NCBI RefSeq assembly: GCF_019966535.1
Contig: NZ_JAIMID010000002.1
Coordinates: 248,001 to 312,000 of the forward strand
Source of the DNA: Mesobacterium pallidum
GTDB taxonomy: Bacteria > Pseudomonadota > Alphaproteobacteria > Rhodobacterales > Rhodobacteraceae
DNA length: 64,000 bases
Reading direction: 5' to 3'
Below are positions 53,209-60,900 of this stretch, piece by piece (position 1 is the stretch's first letter; the number at the start of each line of letters is the position of its first letter). The position numbers and the translations under genes were made by a program. Below the pieces are notes generated by a model, which worked only from the letters and a program-made list of their open reading frames with translations, did no database searches and had not been told where the DNA came from.

Positions 53209-54156
53209 ATGTCCCATGGCTACGAGACCGGCCGCCTGAACCTGCCCTTCACCGGCATCGCCACCTTCGGCAAGTATCCCTACCAGCCCGACTGGGACGC
53301 GATCGACGCCGATGTCTGCATCCTGGGCGCACCCTTCGATGCGGGCACGCAATGGCGGGCCGGGGCGCGGTTCGGGCCGCGCGGGATCCGCGAGGCCTCG
53401 ACCCTGTTCAGCTTTGGCCATGCGGGCGCCTATGACCACGAGGACGACGTGACCTACCTCGACGGCGCGCGGATCGTTGACCTTGGCGATGCTGACATCA
53501 TCCACACGGACACCGTCCAGAGCCACGCCAATATCGCCCACGGCGTGCGCAGGATCCTCGCGGCCGGGGCGCTGCCGGTGGTGCTGGGGGGCGATCATTC
53601 GGTCAACATCCCCTGTATCGAGGCCTTTGCCGGCCACGGCCCGCTGCATATCGTGCAGATCGACGCCCATCTCGATTTCGTCGACGCACGCCACGGCGTC
53701 ACGCGCGGCCACGGCAACCCGATGCGCCGGGCGGCAGAAAAGGACTACGTGACCGGGCTCACACAACTCGGCATCCGCAATGTGTCCTCCACGGCCCGCG
53801 AAGGCTACGAGGACGCGCGCCGCTTCGGCTCGGACATCCAGTCGGTGCGGCAGGTCCGCGCCATGGGAGTCGCGGCCGCCGCCGACCGTGTGCCGGCCGG
53901 CGCCGATCTCTACCTCACCATCGACATCGACGGCTTCGATCCATCGATCGCGCCGGGCACCGGCACGCCCAGCCACGGCGGGTTTCTCTACTACGAGGTG
54001 CTGGAACTCATCGCCCTGCTGGCGAAACGCCACCGCATCGTCGGCATCGACCTGGTCGAGGTCGCGCCGGACTACGACCCGACCGGCAGCACCTCGATCC
54101 TGGCCGCGCAGCTGCTGCTGAACACCATCGGCCGGATCCTCCACGCCCGGGCGTGA
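53209..54156 (+). CDS. Ureohydrolase (agmatinase/guanidinobutyrase family)
   Basis: A 315-residue manganese hydrolase. The motifs are complete: GGDHSVNIP, QIDAHLDFVD and TIDIDGFDPSIAPGTGTP followed by SHGGFLYYEV. The N-terminus NLPFTGIATFGKYPYQPD plus GAPFDAGTQWRAGARFGPRG differs clearly from the agmatinase at 6677-7645, so this is a separate paralogue with probably another guanidino substrate. It is divergent from the TPP enzyme and followed by a modular 3' element. The ATG at 53209 was chosen; the huge frame open upstream is antisense to other genes. Confidence 0.92.
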   Translation: MSHGYETGRLNLPFTGIATFGKYPYQPDWDAIDADVCILGAPFDAGTQWRAGARFGPRGIREASTLFSFGHAGAYDHEDDVTYLDGARIVDLGDADIIHTDTVQSHANIAHGVRRILAAGALPVVLGGDHSVNIPCIEAFAGHGPLHIVQIDAHLDFVDARHGVTRGHGNPMRRAAEKDYVTGLTQLGIRNVSSTAREGYEDARRFGSDIQSVRQVRAMGVAAAADRVPAGADLYLTIDIDGFDPSIAPGTGTPSHGGFLYYEVLELIALLAKRHRIVGIDLVEVAPDYDPTGSTSILAAQLLLNTIGRILHARA

Positions 54157-54176
54157 GCCTGGACGCGACCGTTGGT

Positions 54177-54237
54177 GGGGGCGCTGCCCCCCGTCACCTT
54201 TGGTGACGCCCCCCGAGGTATTTGGAAAACAATGAAG
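54177..54237 (+). repeat. Modular 3'-end element (copy f)
   Basis: Located 21 bp after the ureohydrolase stop, in sense orientation. Hairpin I is GGGGGC-GCT-GCCCCC (54177-54191). Hairpin II is GTCACC-TTT-GGTGAC (54193-54207). A C-rich spacer follows, then the core GAGGTATTTGGA plus AAACAATGAAG (54215-54237). It is the most complete copy together with copy c. Confidence 0.8.
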
Positions 54238-54258
54238 TCCCGGGCGCGCGCCCCTTTC

Positions 54259-54308
54259 CTTCATTGTTTCTCAAATACCTCGGGGAGCGCGAGGGGCTGG
54301 CCCCTCGC
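54259..54308 (-). repeat. Modular 3'-end element (copy f', facing copy f)
   Basis: On the minus strand, 46 bp after the LacI-gene stop. Hairpin I is GCGAGGGG-CCAG-CCCCTCGC (54289-54308), with no hairpin II, then the core GAGGTATTTGAG plus AAACAATGAAG (54259-54281). It faces copy f, with the palindrome GGGCGCGCGCCC (54242-54253) between the two cores. Confidence 0.75.
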
Positions 54309-54354
54309 ATCCGACACCGGACAATGGCCTAAAGCGTCGTATGAAGTCCGTCCG

Positions 54355-55398
54355 TCAGACCACTGATTTCAGTCCGGTTTTCGGCCGCGAGGTCGAATCG
54401 CGCACGATCAGTTCGACCCCGACCTTGCGGTTGCCGGCGGCCCGGCGCGAGCCGCCGCGCAGCTGTTCGAGCAGCAGCGAGGCCGCCTCCTGCCCCAGCC
54501 GCCGGCGGTCCTGGCGCACAGTCGTCAGCGCGGGCACGTAGTAGCCCGACATCTCGATGTCGTCGAAGCCGACCACCGAGATGTCGCCCGGCACCTCCAC
54601 CCCCGCCGCCGTGAGCGTCGAGATCAACCCGAAGGCGACGAGGTCGGAGGCGCAGAAGACCGCCGTCGGGCGGTCCTCCATCGCCAGGATGCGGCGCGCG
54701 GCCTCGGCGCCCGATTCCAGCGAGAAGTCGCCGCGGATGATCCAGTCGTCCCGGGCCGGCAGGTCCAGCGCGGCGCGGGCGGCCAGCATGCCTTCGCGCC
54801 GCACGCGGGTCAGAACGTTGCCCTTGGGGCCTGTCACGTGGGCGATCTTGCGGTGCCCGAGATCGTAGAGGTGCCGGATCGCCTGTTGCGCCCCGTCGAA
54901 ATTGTCGCTGCAGACCTTGGGAAAGCCCGCCTCGTGCACCCATTCGCAGGCAAAGACGATCTGGTCCTCGACCTCGTTCTCGGCCAGCAGCGCAAGATCC
55001 GCCTGCGACATGCCGCCGTCGAGAGAGATCATCCCGTCGATCCGTCCATCGAGGAAATAATCCACGACCACGCGGCCCTTGTCATGTTGCCCGGCCGTGT
55101 CGGTGATCAGCACCGAGTAATCGCTGTCGCGCAGTTCGGCGCTGATGCCGGCGATGATCTGGCTGAAGAAATGGTTGCCAAGGTTCGGCACCAGCACCAG
55201 CACCGCCCCCGCGCGCCGCTTGCGCAGGTTCCGGGCGGCCTGGTTGACCCGGTAGCCGGTGACGCGAATCGCCTCGAACACCGCCTCGCGGGTGCTGTCG
55301 GTCAGCAATTCGGGATTCGACAGCGCGCGGCTGACCGTGGCCGTCGAGACCCCCGCCTCGCGCGCGACATCCTTGATACTCGTGCTTTTCTGAACCAA
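54355..55398 (-). CDS. LacI family transcriptional repressor
   Basis: A 347-residue repressor. The N-terminal helix-turn-helix and hinge are SIKDVAREAGVSTATVSRAL (residues 7-26) and QAARNLRKRRAGAVLVLVPN. A sugar-binding type I periplasmic-like core follows (DGMISLDGGMSQADLALLAE, CASDLVAFGLISTLTAAGVE). The only start that fits is TTG at 55398, preceded by AAGGACGGG. It is divergent from the sugar ABC operon and should repress it in the absence of sugar through the two operators at 55479-55535. Confidence 0.94.
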   Translation of the reverse strand: MVQKSTSIKDVAREAGVSTATVSRALSNPELLTDSTREAVFEAIRVTGYRVNQAARNLRKRRAGAVLVLVPNLGNHFFSQIIAGISAELRDSDYSVLITDTAGQHDKGRVVVDYFLDGRIDGMISLDGGMSQADLALLAENEVEDQIVFACEWVHEAGFPKVCSDNFDGAQQAIRHLYDLGHRKIAHVTGPKGNVLTRVRREGMLAARAALDLPARDDWIIRGDFSLESGAEAARRILAMEDRPTAVFCASDLVAFGLISTLTAAGVEVPGDISVVGFDDIEMSGYYVPALTTVRQDRRRLGQEAASLLLEQLRGGSRRAAGNRKVGVELIVRDSTSRPKTGLKSVV

Positions 55399-55448
55399 CG
55401 GTCCCGTCCTTCAAAGGCCGCCCGACCTGTAGCACCGAATTTTCTTCG

Positions 55449-55535
55449 TTGACAGGCACGCAAGGTGAATATTAGAAATGTAATCGTTTTCATGCAAGGG
55501 CAAGAGGATGACCCCTTCGCATGTAAACGATTTCA
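55449..55535 (+). promoter_or_regulatory. Sugar-operon promoter with two LacI-type operators
   Basis: TTGACA (55449-55454) with a weak -10 (TTAGAA, 17-bp spacing) is followed by two 14-bp operators, TGTAATCGTTTTCA (55479-55492) and TGTAAACGATTTCA (55522-55535). Both fit the LacI-family pattern TGNAANCGNTTNCA exactly. Their centres are 43 bp apart, four helical turns, which would place both dimers on one face and allow looping. Confidence 0.8.
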
Positions 55536-55593
55536 AGGCGCGCTGACGCCATGGATTGACGGGCCGCATCAGATGGCCCGAAGGGAGGAAGAC

Positions 55594-56829
55594 ATGACAC
55601 ACATTCGTACCATCCTGGGCGCGACCACGGCGCTTTGCGTGGCCGGCGCGGCCCAGGCGGCCGATCTCGAAGTGACCCATTGGTGGACCTCGGGCGGCGA
55701 GGCGGCCGCGGTGGCCGAGTTGGCCAAGGCCTTTGACGCAAAGACCGAGCACACCTGGGTCGACGGCGCCATTGCAGGTTCGGGCAGCACGGCGCGTCCG
55801 ATCATGATCAGCCGCATCACCGGGGGCGACCCGATGGCGGCCACCCAGTTCAACCATGGCCGCCAGGCCGAGGAACTGGTCGAGGCCGGCCTGATGCGCG
55901 ACCTGACCGACATCGCCGAGGCCGGCAAGTGGCGCGAGGTGATCAACCCGCCGTCGCTGCTGGACGCCTGCACCGTGGACGGCCGGGTCTATTGCGCCCC
56001 GCTCAACATCCATTCGTGGCAATGGCTGTGGCTGAGCCACAAAGCCTACGAGGACGCCGGCATCCCGGTCCCGACCACCTGGGACGAATTCGTCGCCGCG
56101 GCCCCGGCGCTGGCCGAAGCGGGCAAGATCCCGATGGCCATGGGCAAGCAGGGCTGGCAGCAATCGGGCGCCTTCAACGTCATGATCCTGTCGCTGCTGC
56201 CGCCCGAGGTCTACCTGGGCGTCTACCAGGACAAGAATGCCGAGATCGCCGCCGGGCCGGAAGTGGCCAGGATCTTTGCCGCCGCGGCCGCCGCGCGCGA
56301 GATGTCCAAGGATTCGAACGTGCAGGACTGGAACCAGGCCACCAACCTGGTGATCACCGGCCAGGCTGGCGGGCAGATCATGGGCGACTGGGCGCAGGGT
56401 GAATTCCAGGTGGCCGGCATGACCGCGGGCGAGGATTACACCTGCCTGCCCGGGCTCGGCGTCAACAAGACGCTGCAGGCCGGTGGCGATGCCTTCTATT
56501 TCCCCGTACTCGACGACGAAGAGCTGACTGCCGCGCAAGGCGAGCTGGCCGCGCTGCTGCTCGAGCCGGAAACCCAGGTGGCCTTCAACCTCAAGAAAGG
56601 CTCGCTGCCGGTGCGCGGCGACGTCGACCTCGAGGCGGCCAACGACTGCATGAAGAAGGGCCTCGAGATCCTGGCCTCGGGCGATGCGCTGCCTGACGTG
56701 AACATCCTGATCTCGTCCGACACACGGGTGCAGATCGAGGAGCTCTTTGTCGAGTTCTTCGCCGACGCATCAATCACGCCGGAAGACGCGCAGGCGCGTT
56801 ACGCCGACATCATCGCAGACGCAGACTGA
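55594..56829 (+). CDS. Sugar ABC transporter substrate-binding protein
   Basis: A 411-residue periplasmic receptor of the CUT1 (family 1) type. The signal peptide is MTHIRTILGATTALCVAGAAQA, then LEVTHWWTSGGEAAAVAELA, a classic mature start. PLNIHSWQWLWLSHKAYEDA and IMGDWAQGEFQVAGM are further family signatures. It binds a sugar or oligosaccharide for the two permeases and ATPase that follow. GGGAGGAAG precedes the ATG. A hairpin lies directly after the stop. The GH43 gene further downstream suggests xylo- or arabino-oligosaccharides. Confidence 0.94.
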   Translation: MTHIRTILGATTALCVAGAAQAADLEVTHWWTSGGEAAAVAELAKAFDAKTEHTWVDGAIAGSGSTARPIMISRITGGDPMAATQFNHGRQAEELVEAGLMRDLTDIAEAGKWREVINPPSLLDACTVDGRVYCAPLNIHSWQWLWLSHKAYEDAGIPVPTTWDEFVAAAPALAEAGKIPMAMGKQGWQQSGAFNVMILSLLPPEVYLGVYQDKNAEIAAGPEVARIFAAAAAAREMSKDSNVQDWNQATNLVITGQAGGQIMGDWAQGEFQVAGMTAGEDYTCLPGLGVNKTLQAGGDAFYFPVLDDEELTAAQGELAALLLEPETQVAFNLKKGSLPVRGDVDLEAANDCMKKGLEILASGDALPDVNILISSDTRVQIEELFVEFFADASITPEDAQARYADIIADAD

Positions 56830-56838
56830 TCGCGACAG

Positions 56839-56862
56839 CCGGGCCCCCGACCGGGGGTCCGG
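56839..56862 (+). terminator. Hairpin between sugar-binding protein and permease genes
   Basis: CCGGGCCCCC (56839-56848) pairs over 10 positions (one G-T) with GGGGGTCCGG (56853-56862) around GACC. It lies 10 bp after the binding-protein stop and 31 bp before the permease start. With no T run, it is more likely a partial attenuator or mRNA-stabilising 3' end than a full terminator. Confidence 0.65.
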
Positions 56863-56893
56863 CACAACCGCTCATGTCATGACGGGAGGCGAC

Positions 56894-57784
56894 ATGTCCG
56901 CTTCACGACCCAATCGGCTGTTCCGGAACAAGTCCGCCAAGATTGCCGCGATCCCGATGATCCTGACCGCCATGGTGGTCTTTGTCGGTGGCACGATCTG
57001 GACGGTAGCCTACAGCTTTACCAATTCGAAACTGTTGCCACGCTGGAAGCTGGTCGGCCTTGACCAGTACGAACGCCTCTGGGACAGCCGACGCTGGCTG
57101 GTCTCGATCGAGAACCTGTTCCTCTATGGCCTGTTCATGCTGGTGCTGAGCTTTGTCATCGGCTTTGTCCTGGCCGCGCTGATGGACCAGAAGATCCGGT
57201 TCGAGAACACGTTCCGCACCATCATGCTTTACCCCTTTGCGCTGAGCTTCATCGTGACGGGGCTGGTCTGGCAATGGATACTCAACCCTGACTTCGGCGT
57301 GCAGCACATCGTGCGCAGCCTCGGGTTCGAAAATTTCACTTTCGACCCGCTCTATACCGCCGACATCGCGCTTTACGGCGTCATGATCGCCGGGCTGTGG
57401 CAGGGGTCGGGGCTGATCATGGTGCTGATGCTGGCGGGCCTGCGCGGCATCGACCAGGAGATCTGGAAGGCCTCCCGCGTGGACGGGATCCCGGCGTGGA
57501 AGACCTATGTCTTCATAATCATCCCGATGATGAAACCCGTCTTCATCACCACCCTGGTGCTGATCGCCTCGTCCATCGTCAAGGTCTACGACCTGATCGT
57601 GGCCCAGACCGGCGGCGGTCCCGGCCTGTCGACCGAGATGCCGGCCAAATATGTCTACGACTACCTCTTCGGGGCGCAGAACCTCGGCCAGGGCTTTGCC
57701 GCATCGACCATGATGCTGCTGGCGGTGCTGGTCGTCGTCATCCCCTGGGCCATGCTTGAATTCGGAGGCAAGAAACGTGTCTGA
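56894..57784 (+). CDS. Sugar ABC transporter permease (MalF-like)
   Basis: A 296-residue inner-membrane protein with six helices. The first is IAAIPMILTAMVVFVGGTIW. The ATPase-contact EAA loop is ASRVDGIPAWKTYVFIIIPM (residues about 195-214). FALSFIVTGLVWQWILNPDF is also typical of CUT1 permeases. It forms the translocation channel with the next gene product, whose GTG start overlaps its stop. The start at 56894 follows GGGAGGCGAC. Confidence 0.94.
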   Translation: MSASRPNRLFRNKSAKIAAIPMILTAMVVFVGGTIWTVAYSFTNSKLLPRWKLVGLDQYERLWDSRRWLVSIENLFLYGLFMLVLSFVIGFVLAALMDQKIRFENTFRTIMLYPFALSFIVTGLVWQWILNPDFGVQHIVRSLGFENFTFDPLYTADIALYGVMIAGLWQGSGLIMVLMLAGLRGIDQEIWKASRVDGIPAWKTYVFIIIPMMKPVFITTLVLIASSIVKVYDLIVAQTGGGPGLSTEMPAKYVYDYLFGAQNLGQGFAASTMMLLAVLVVVIPWAMLEFGGKKRV

Positions 57785-58718
57785 TCCCGCTTCACTCAAC
57801 GCGGCGGGCGCCAGCGCCGGCATGATCGCCGGCCAGCTTGACGGACCGCGCGGGCCAAAGCCCCGCAAACGCTTCTCGCGCCAGAACATCTTTATCTACG
57901 GCACGCTGATCGTGGTGGCGCTTTACTACCTGTTGCCGCTCTATGTCATGATCGTCACCTCGCTCAAGGGGATGCCCGAGATCCGGATGGGCAACATCTT
58001 TTCCCCGCCGGTCGAGATCACCTTCGAGCCCTGGGTCAAGGCCTGGTCCCAGGCCTGCACGGGTCTCAATTGCGACGGGCTGAGCCGGGGCTTCTGGAAC
58101 TCGGTGCGCATCACGATCCCCTCGGTGATCCTGTCGATCGCGATCGCATCGGTGAACGGCTATGCGCTGGCCAACTGGCGGTTCAAGGGGGCGGATGCGT
58201 TTTTCACCATCCTGATCTTCGGCGCCTTCATCCCCTACCAGGTGATGCTGTACCCGATCGTGATCATGCTGCGCGAGATCGGCCTTTACGGCACGCTCTG
58301 GGGCCTTGTGATCGTGCACTCGGTCTTCGGGATGCCGATCCTGACGCTCTTGTTCCGCAACTACTTCACCTCGCTGCCCGAAGAGCTGTTCAAGGCCGCA
58401 CGGGTGGACGGGGCCGGGTTCTGGCGGATCTACTTCCAGATCATGCTGCCGATGTCGCTGCCGATCTTCGTGGTCGCGATGATCCTGCAGGTCACGGGGA
58501 TCTGGAACGATTTCCTGTTCGGCGTGGTCTACACCAAGCCCGACCTCTACCCGATGACGGTGCAGCTGAACAACATCGTCAACTCGGTCCAGGGGGTCAA
58601 GGAATACAACGTCAACATGGCCGCGACCCTGCTAACAGGGCTGGTGCCGCTGGTGATCTACTTCGTCTCGGGCAAGCTGTTCGTGCGCGGGATCGCCGCT
58701 GGGGCGGTGAAGGGATGA
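57777..58718 (+). CDS. Sugar ABC transporter permease (MalG-like)
   Basis: A 313-residue inner-membrane protein with six helices. The first is IFIYGTLIVVALYYLLPLYV, preceded by a basic cytoplasmic tail (GPRGPKPRKRFSRQ). MIVTSLKGMPEIRMGNIF and the EAA loop LFKAARVDGAGFWRIYFQIM (about 205-224) are typical of MalG-type CUT1 permeases. The GTG at 57777 overlaps the preceding stop and has GGAGGCAAG upstream. A TTG at 57756 is less likely. Confidence 0.93.
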   Translation: MSDPASLNAAGASAGMIAGQLDGPRGPKPRKRFSRQNIFIYGTLIVVALYYLLPLYVMIVTSLKGMPEIRMGNIFSPPVEITFEPWVKAWSQACTGLNCDGLSRGFWNSVRITIPSVILSIAIASVNGYALANWRFKGADAFFTILIFGAFIPYQVMLYPIVIMLREIGLYGTLWGLVIVHSVFGMPILTLLFRNYFTSLPEELFKAARVDGAGFWRIYFQIMLPMSLPIFVVAMILQVTGIWNDFLFGVVYTKPDLYPMTVQLNNIVNSVQGVKEYNVNMAATLLTGLVPLVIYFVSGKLFVRGIAAGAVKG

Positions 58719-59028
58719 CGGTCTTGACCTCTTCAGTCGCCTTCCCTTCGATTTCAGGCGCCAGGGGCAGCGCCGGCCCCCGGGGGGTCGTAAAGCGCCG
58801 CCCCGTCACGCCGAGAGCATGCCCTCCCGGATCGGCGCACCTCCAGTGCGACGGGGCGGGCCGGCGCTGCCCGGCGGGCCGCCGGGCGGGACATGACAGC
58901 TGGCGCACCAGGCCGCCCCGCCGGACCGGGGCGCTGCCCCGGACCCCGAGGTATATGGAAAACAATGAAGCAGGGGGGGCCGCCCAAGGTGGCGCCCGCC
59001 GCACAAAGACACACATGGGGCCGAACCG
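58719..59028 (+). other. Intra-operon spacer carrying 3'-end element copy g
   Basis: These 310 bp interrupt the transporter operon between permease and ATPase genes, where almost no spacer is expected. Apart from the element at 58926-58970 I see no gene or RNA. Several short GC inverted repeats occur between 58770 and 58920. The spacer looks like inserted non-coding DNA. Confidence 0.55.
58926..58970 (+). repeat. Modular 3'-end element (copy g)
   Basis: Hairpin I is CCGGGGC-GCT-GCCCCGG (58926-58942), with no hairpin II, then the core GAGGTATATGGA plus AAACAATGAAG (58948-58970). It is in sense orientation after the permease gene and only 59 bp before the ATPase gene, so it must allow some read-through or the ATPase needs its own promoter. 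Confidence 0.7.
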
Positions 59029-60117
59029 ATGACCACCAGTGATCCAAGCATCGAGATCAAGAACCTGCACCTCAGCTTTGGCGCGGTGCAGGTGCTGAAG
59101 GACCTGAACCTGACGATCGCCAAGGGGGAATTCCTTGTCCTGCTGGGTTCGTCCGGCTGCGGCAAGTCCACCCTGCTGAACTGCATCGCCGGGCTGCTGG
59201 ACGTCACCGACGGGCAGATCTGGATCGGCGGCAAGAACGTCACCTGGGCCGAGCCAAGCGAGCGCGGCATCGGCATGGTGTTCCAGTCCTACGCGCTGTA
59301 TCCGCAGATGACGGTCGAGGGGAACCTGAGCTTCGGCCTCAAGAACGCCGGGATGAGCAAGGCCGAGATCGCGCAGCGCGTCGCCCGCGCCGCCGAGGTG
59401 TTGCAGATCGAGCCGCTGCTCAAGCGCAAACCCGCCGCGCTGTCGGGCGGGCAGCGCCAGCGGGTCGCAATCGGCCGGGCACTGGTGCGCGACGTGGACG
59501 TGTTCCTGTTCGACGAGCCCTTGTCGAACCTCGACGCCAAGCTGCGCGCGGACCTCAGGGTCGAGATCAAGCAGCTGCACCAGACGCTGGGCAACACGAT
59601 GATCTACGTCACCCATGACCAGATCGAGGCGATGACCCTGGCCGACCGGATCGCGATCATGCGCTCGGGGCTGGTGCAGCAGCTGGCCTCCCCGCACGAG
59701 ATCTACAACCGGCCCTCGAACCTGTACGTCGCCGGGTTTATCGGCTCGCCCACGATGAACTTTTTCGAGGGGCAGTTGGACGGCGCGGGCCATTTCACCG
59801 GCACCGGCGTCGATTTCGCCACCACCGGCTACGACTTTGCCGGCCCCGCGACGGCCGGCCCCGTGGTGCTGGGCATCCGCCCCGAGCATATCGCGGCGAT
59901 GGAGGCCGCGGCCGCCATGCCGGTGCGCCTGGACAGCCGGGTCGAGCTGGTCGAGCCGCTGGGTTCGGACACGTTGGTGCGGGTGAACGTCGCCGGCCGC
60001 TCGCTTTGGGTGCGGCTGGACGGGCAGGTGCAGATCCGGTCCGGCGATCCACTGGCCATCGGGTTCGACCCGGCACTGACGCATATCTTCGACAAGACCA
60101 CCGAAACGCGGCTGTAA
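59029..60117 (+). CDS. Sugar ABC transporter ATP-binding protein (UgpC/MsmK-like)
   Basis: A 362-residue ATPase. The Walker A motif is LLGSSGCGKSTLL (residues about 38-50), the Q-loop is GMVFQSYALYPQMTVEGN, the signature is LSGGQRQRVAIGRAL, Walker B is VFLFDEPLSNLDA and the H-loop is YVTHDQIEAMTLADR. A C-terminal TOBE/OB region follows (about 245-360, PVVLGIRPEHIAAM). This is the CUT1 sugar ATPase layout, powering the two permeases. It is separated from them by a 310-bp spacer but lies on the same strand. Confidence 0.96.
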   Translation: MTTSDPSIEIKNLHLSFGAVQVLKDLNLTIAKGEFLVLLGSSGCGKSTLLNCIAGLLDVTDGQIWIGGKNVTWAEPSERGIGMVFQSYALYPQMTVEGNLSFGLKNAGMSKAEIAQRVARAAEVLQIEPLLKRKPAALSGGQRQRVAIGRALVRDVDVFLFDEPLSNLDAKLRADLRVEIKQLHQTLGNTMIYVTHDQIEAMTLADRIAIMRSGLVQQLASPHEIYNRPSNLYVAGFIGSPTMNFFEGQLDGAGHFTGTGVDFATTGYDFAGPATAGPVVLGIRPEHIAAMEAAAAMPVRLDSRVELVEPLGSDTLVRVNVAGRSLWVRLDGQVQIRSGDPLAIGFDPALTHIFDKTTETRL

Positions 60118-60142
60118 CGGCCAATAACGAAAGGACAGAGAC

Positions 60143-60892
60143 ATGGACGTCTCCTTCCAACTCTATTCCGCGCGCGAGTTCACCCCCTGGGAGGACGTGC
60201 TGCAGATGATCGCCGGGCTGGGCTACACCCAGGTCGAAGGCTTCGGCGGGGTCTACACCGACCCGGCGGCCTTCAAGGCGCTGCTGGACCAGAACGGGTT
60301 GACCATGCCATCCGGGCATTTCTTCCCGATCACCTCGTTCGAGGATGATTTCACGACCTCGATGGCCGCCGCCAAGCAGCTGGGGATGGAGCGGGTGTTC
60401 TGCCCCGCTCCCACGGATGAGTACCGCAACGGCGCCGATGCCGCCGCCTGGATCCAGCTTGCCAAACGGCTGGAAACGGCGGCCAAGCGGGTGCAGGATG
60501 CCGGCCTGCGCTTTGGCTGGCACAACCACCACTGGGAATTCATGCCCCTTGCGGGCGGCGAGATCGCGATGGAGCTGATCCTCGAGCACGCGCCCTCGAT
60601 CGAGTGGGAAATGGACGTGGCCTGGGTCGTGCGCGGCGGGGCCGATCCGCTTGACTGGATCAAGAGCCACGCGGATCGCATCACCACCGCCCATGTCAAG
60701 GACATCGCCCCTGAGGGGGACTGCGCGGACGAGGATGGATGGGCCGATGTCGGCACCGGCACCATGGACTGGCCGGCGATCATGGCCGCGCTGCGCGGCG
60801 TCGGCGCGGACCTGTTCGTGATGGAGCATGACAAGCCCTCCGATGCGACGCGCTTCGCCACCCGCTCCATCGCGTCGTTCAAGACATTCTGA
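60143..60892 (+). CDS. Sugar phosphate isomerase/epimerase family TIM-barrel protein
   Basis: A 249-residue protein of the xylose-isomerase-like TIM-barrel superfamily. Metal-site strands are AGLRFGWHNHHWEF (His pair), IEWEMDVAWVVRGGADPLDW (Glu and Asp) and ITTAHVKDIAPEG. The last strand is DLFVMEHDKPSDATRF. Such enzymes isomerise or epimerise keto-sugars, or dehydrate inosose-type substrates. It follows the ATPase by 25 bp and the Gfo/Idh gene comes 8 bp later, so it probably processes the imported sugar. Confidence 0.9.
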   Translation: MDVSFQLYSAREFTPWEDVLQMIAGLGYTQVEGFGGVYTDPAAFKALLDQNGLTMPSGHFFPITSFEDDFTTSMAAAKQLGMERVFCPAPTDEYRNGADAAAWIQLAKRLETAAKRVQDAGLRFGWHNHHWEFMPLAGGEIAMELILEHAPSIEWEMDVAWVVRGGADPLDWIKSHADRITTAHVKDIAPEGDCADEDGWADVGTGTMDWPAIMAALRGVGADLFVMEHDKPSDATRFATRSIASFKTF

Positions 60893-60900
60893 GGTATCCC

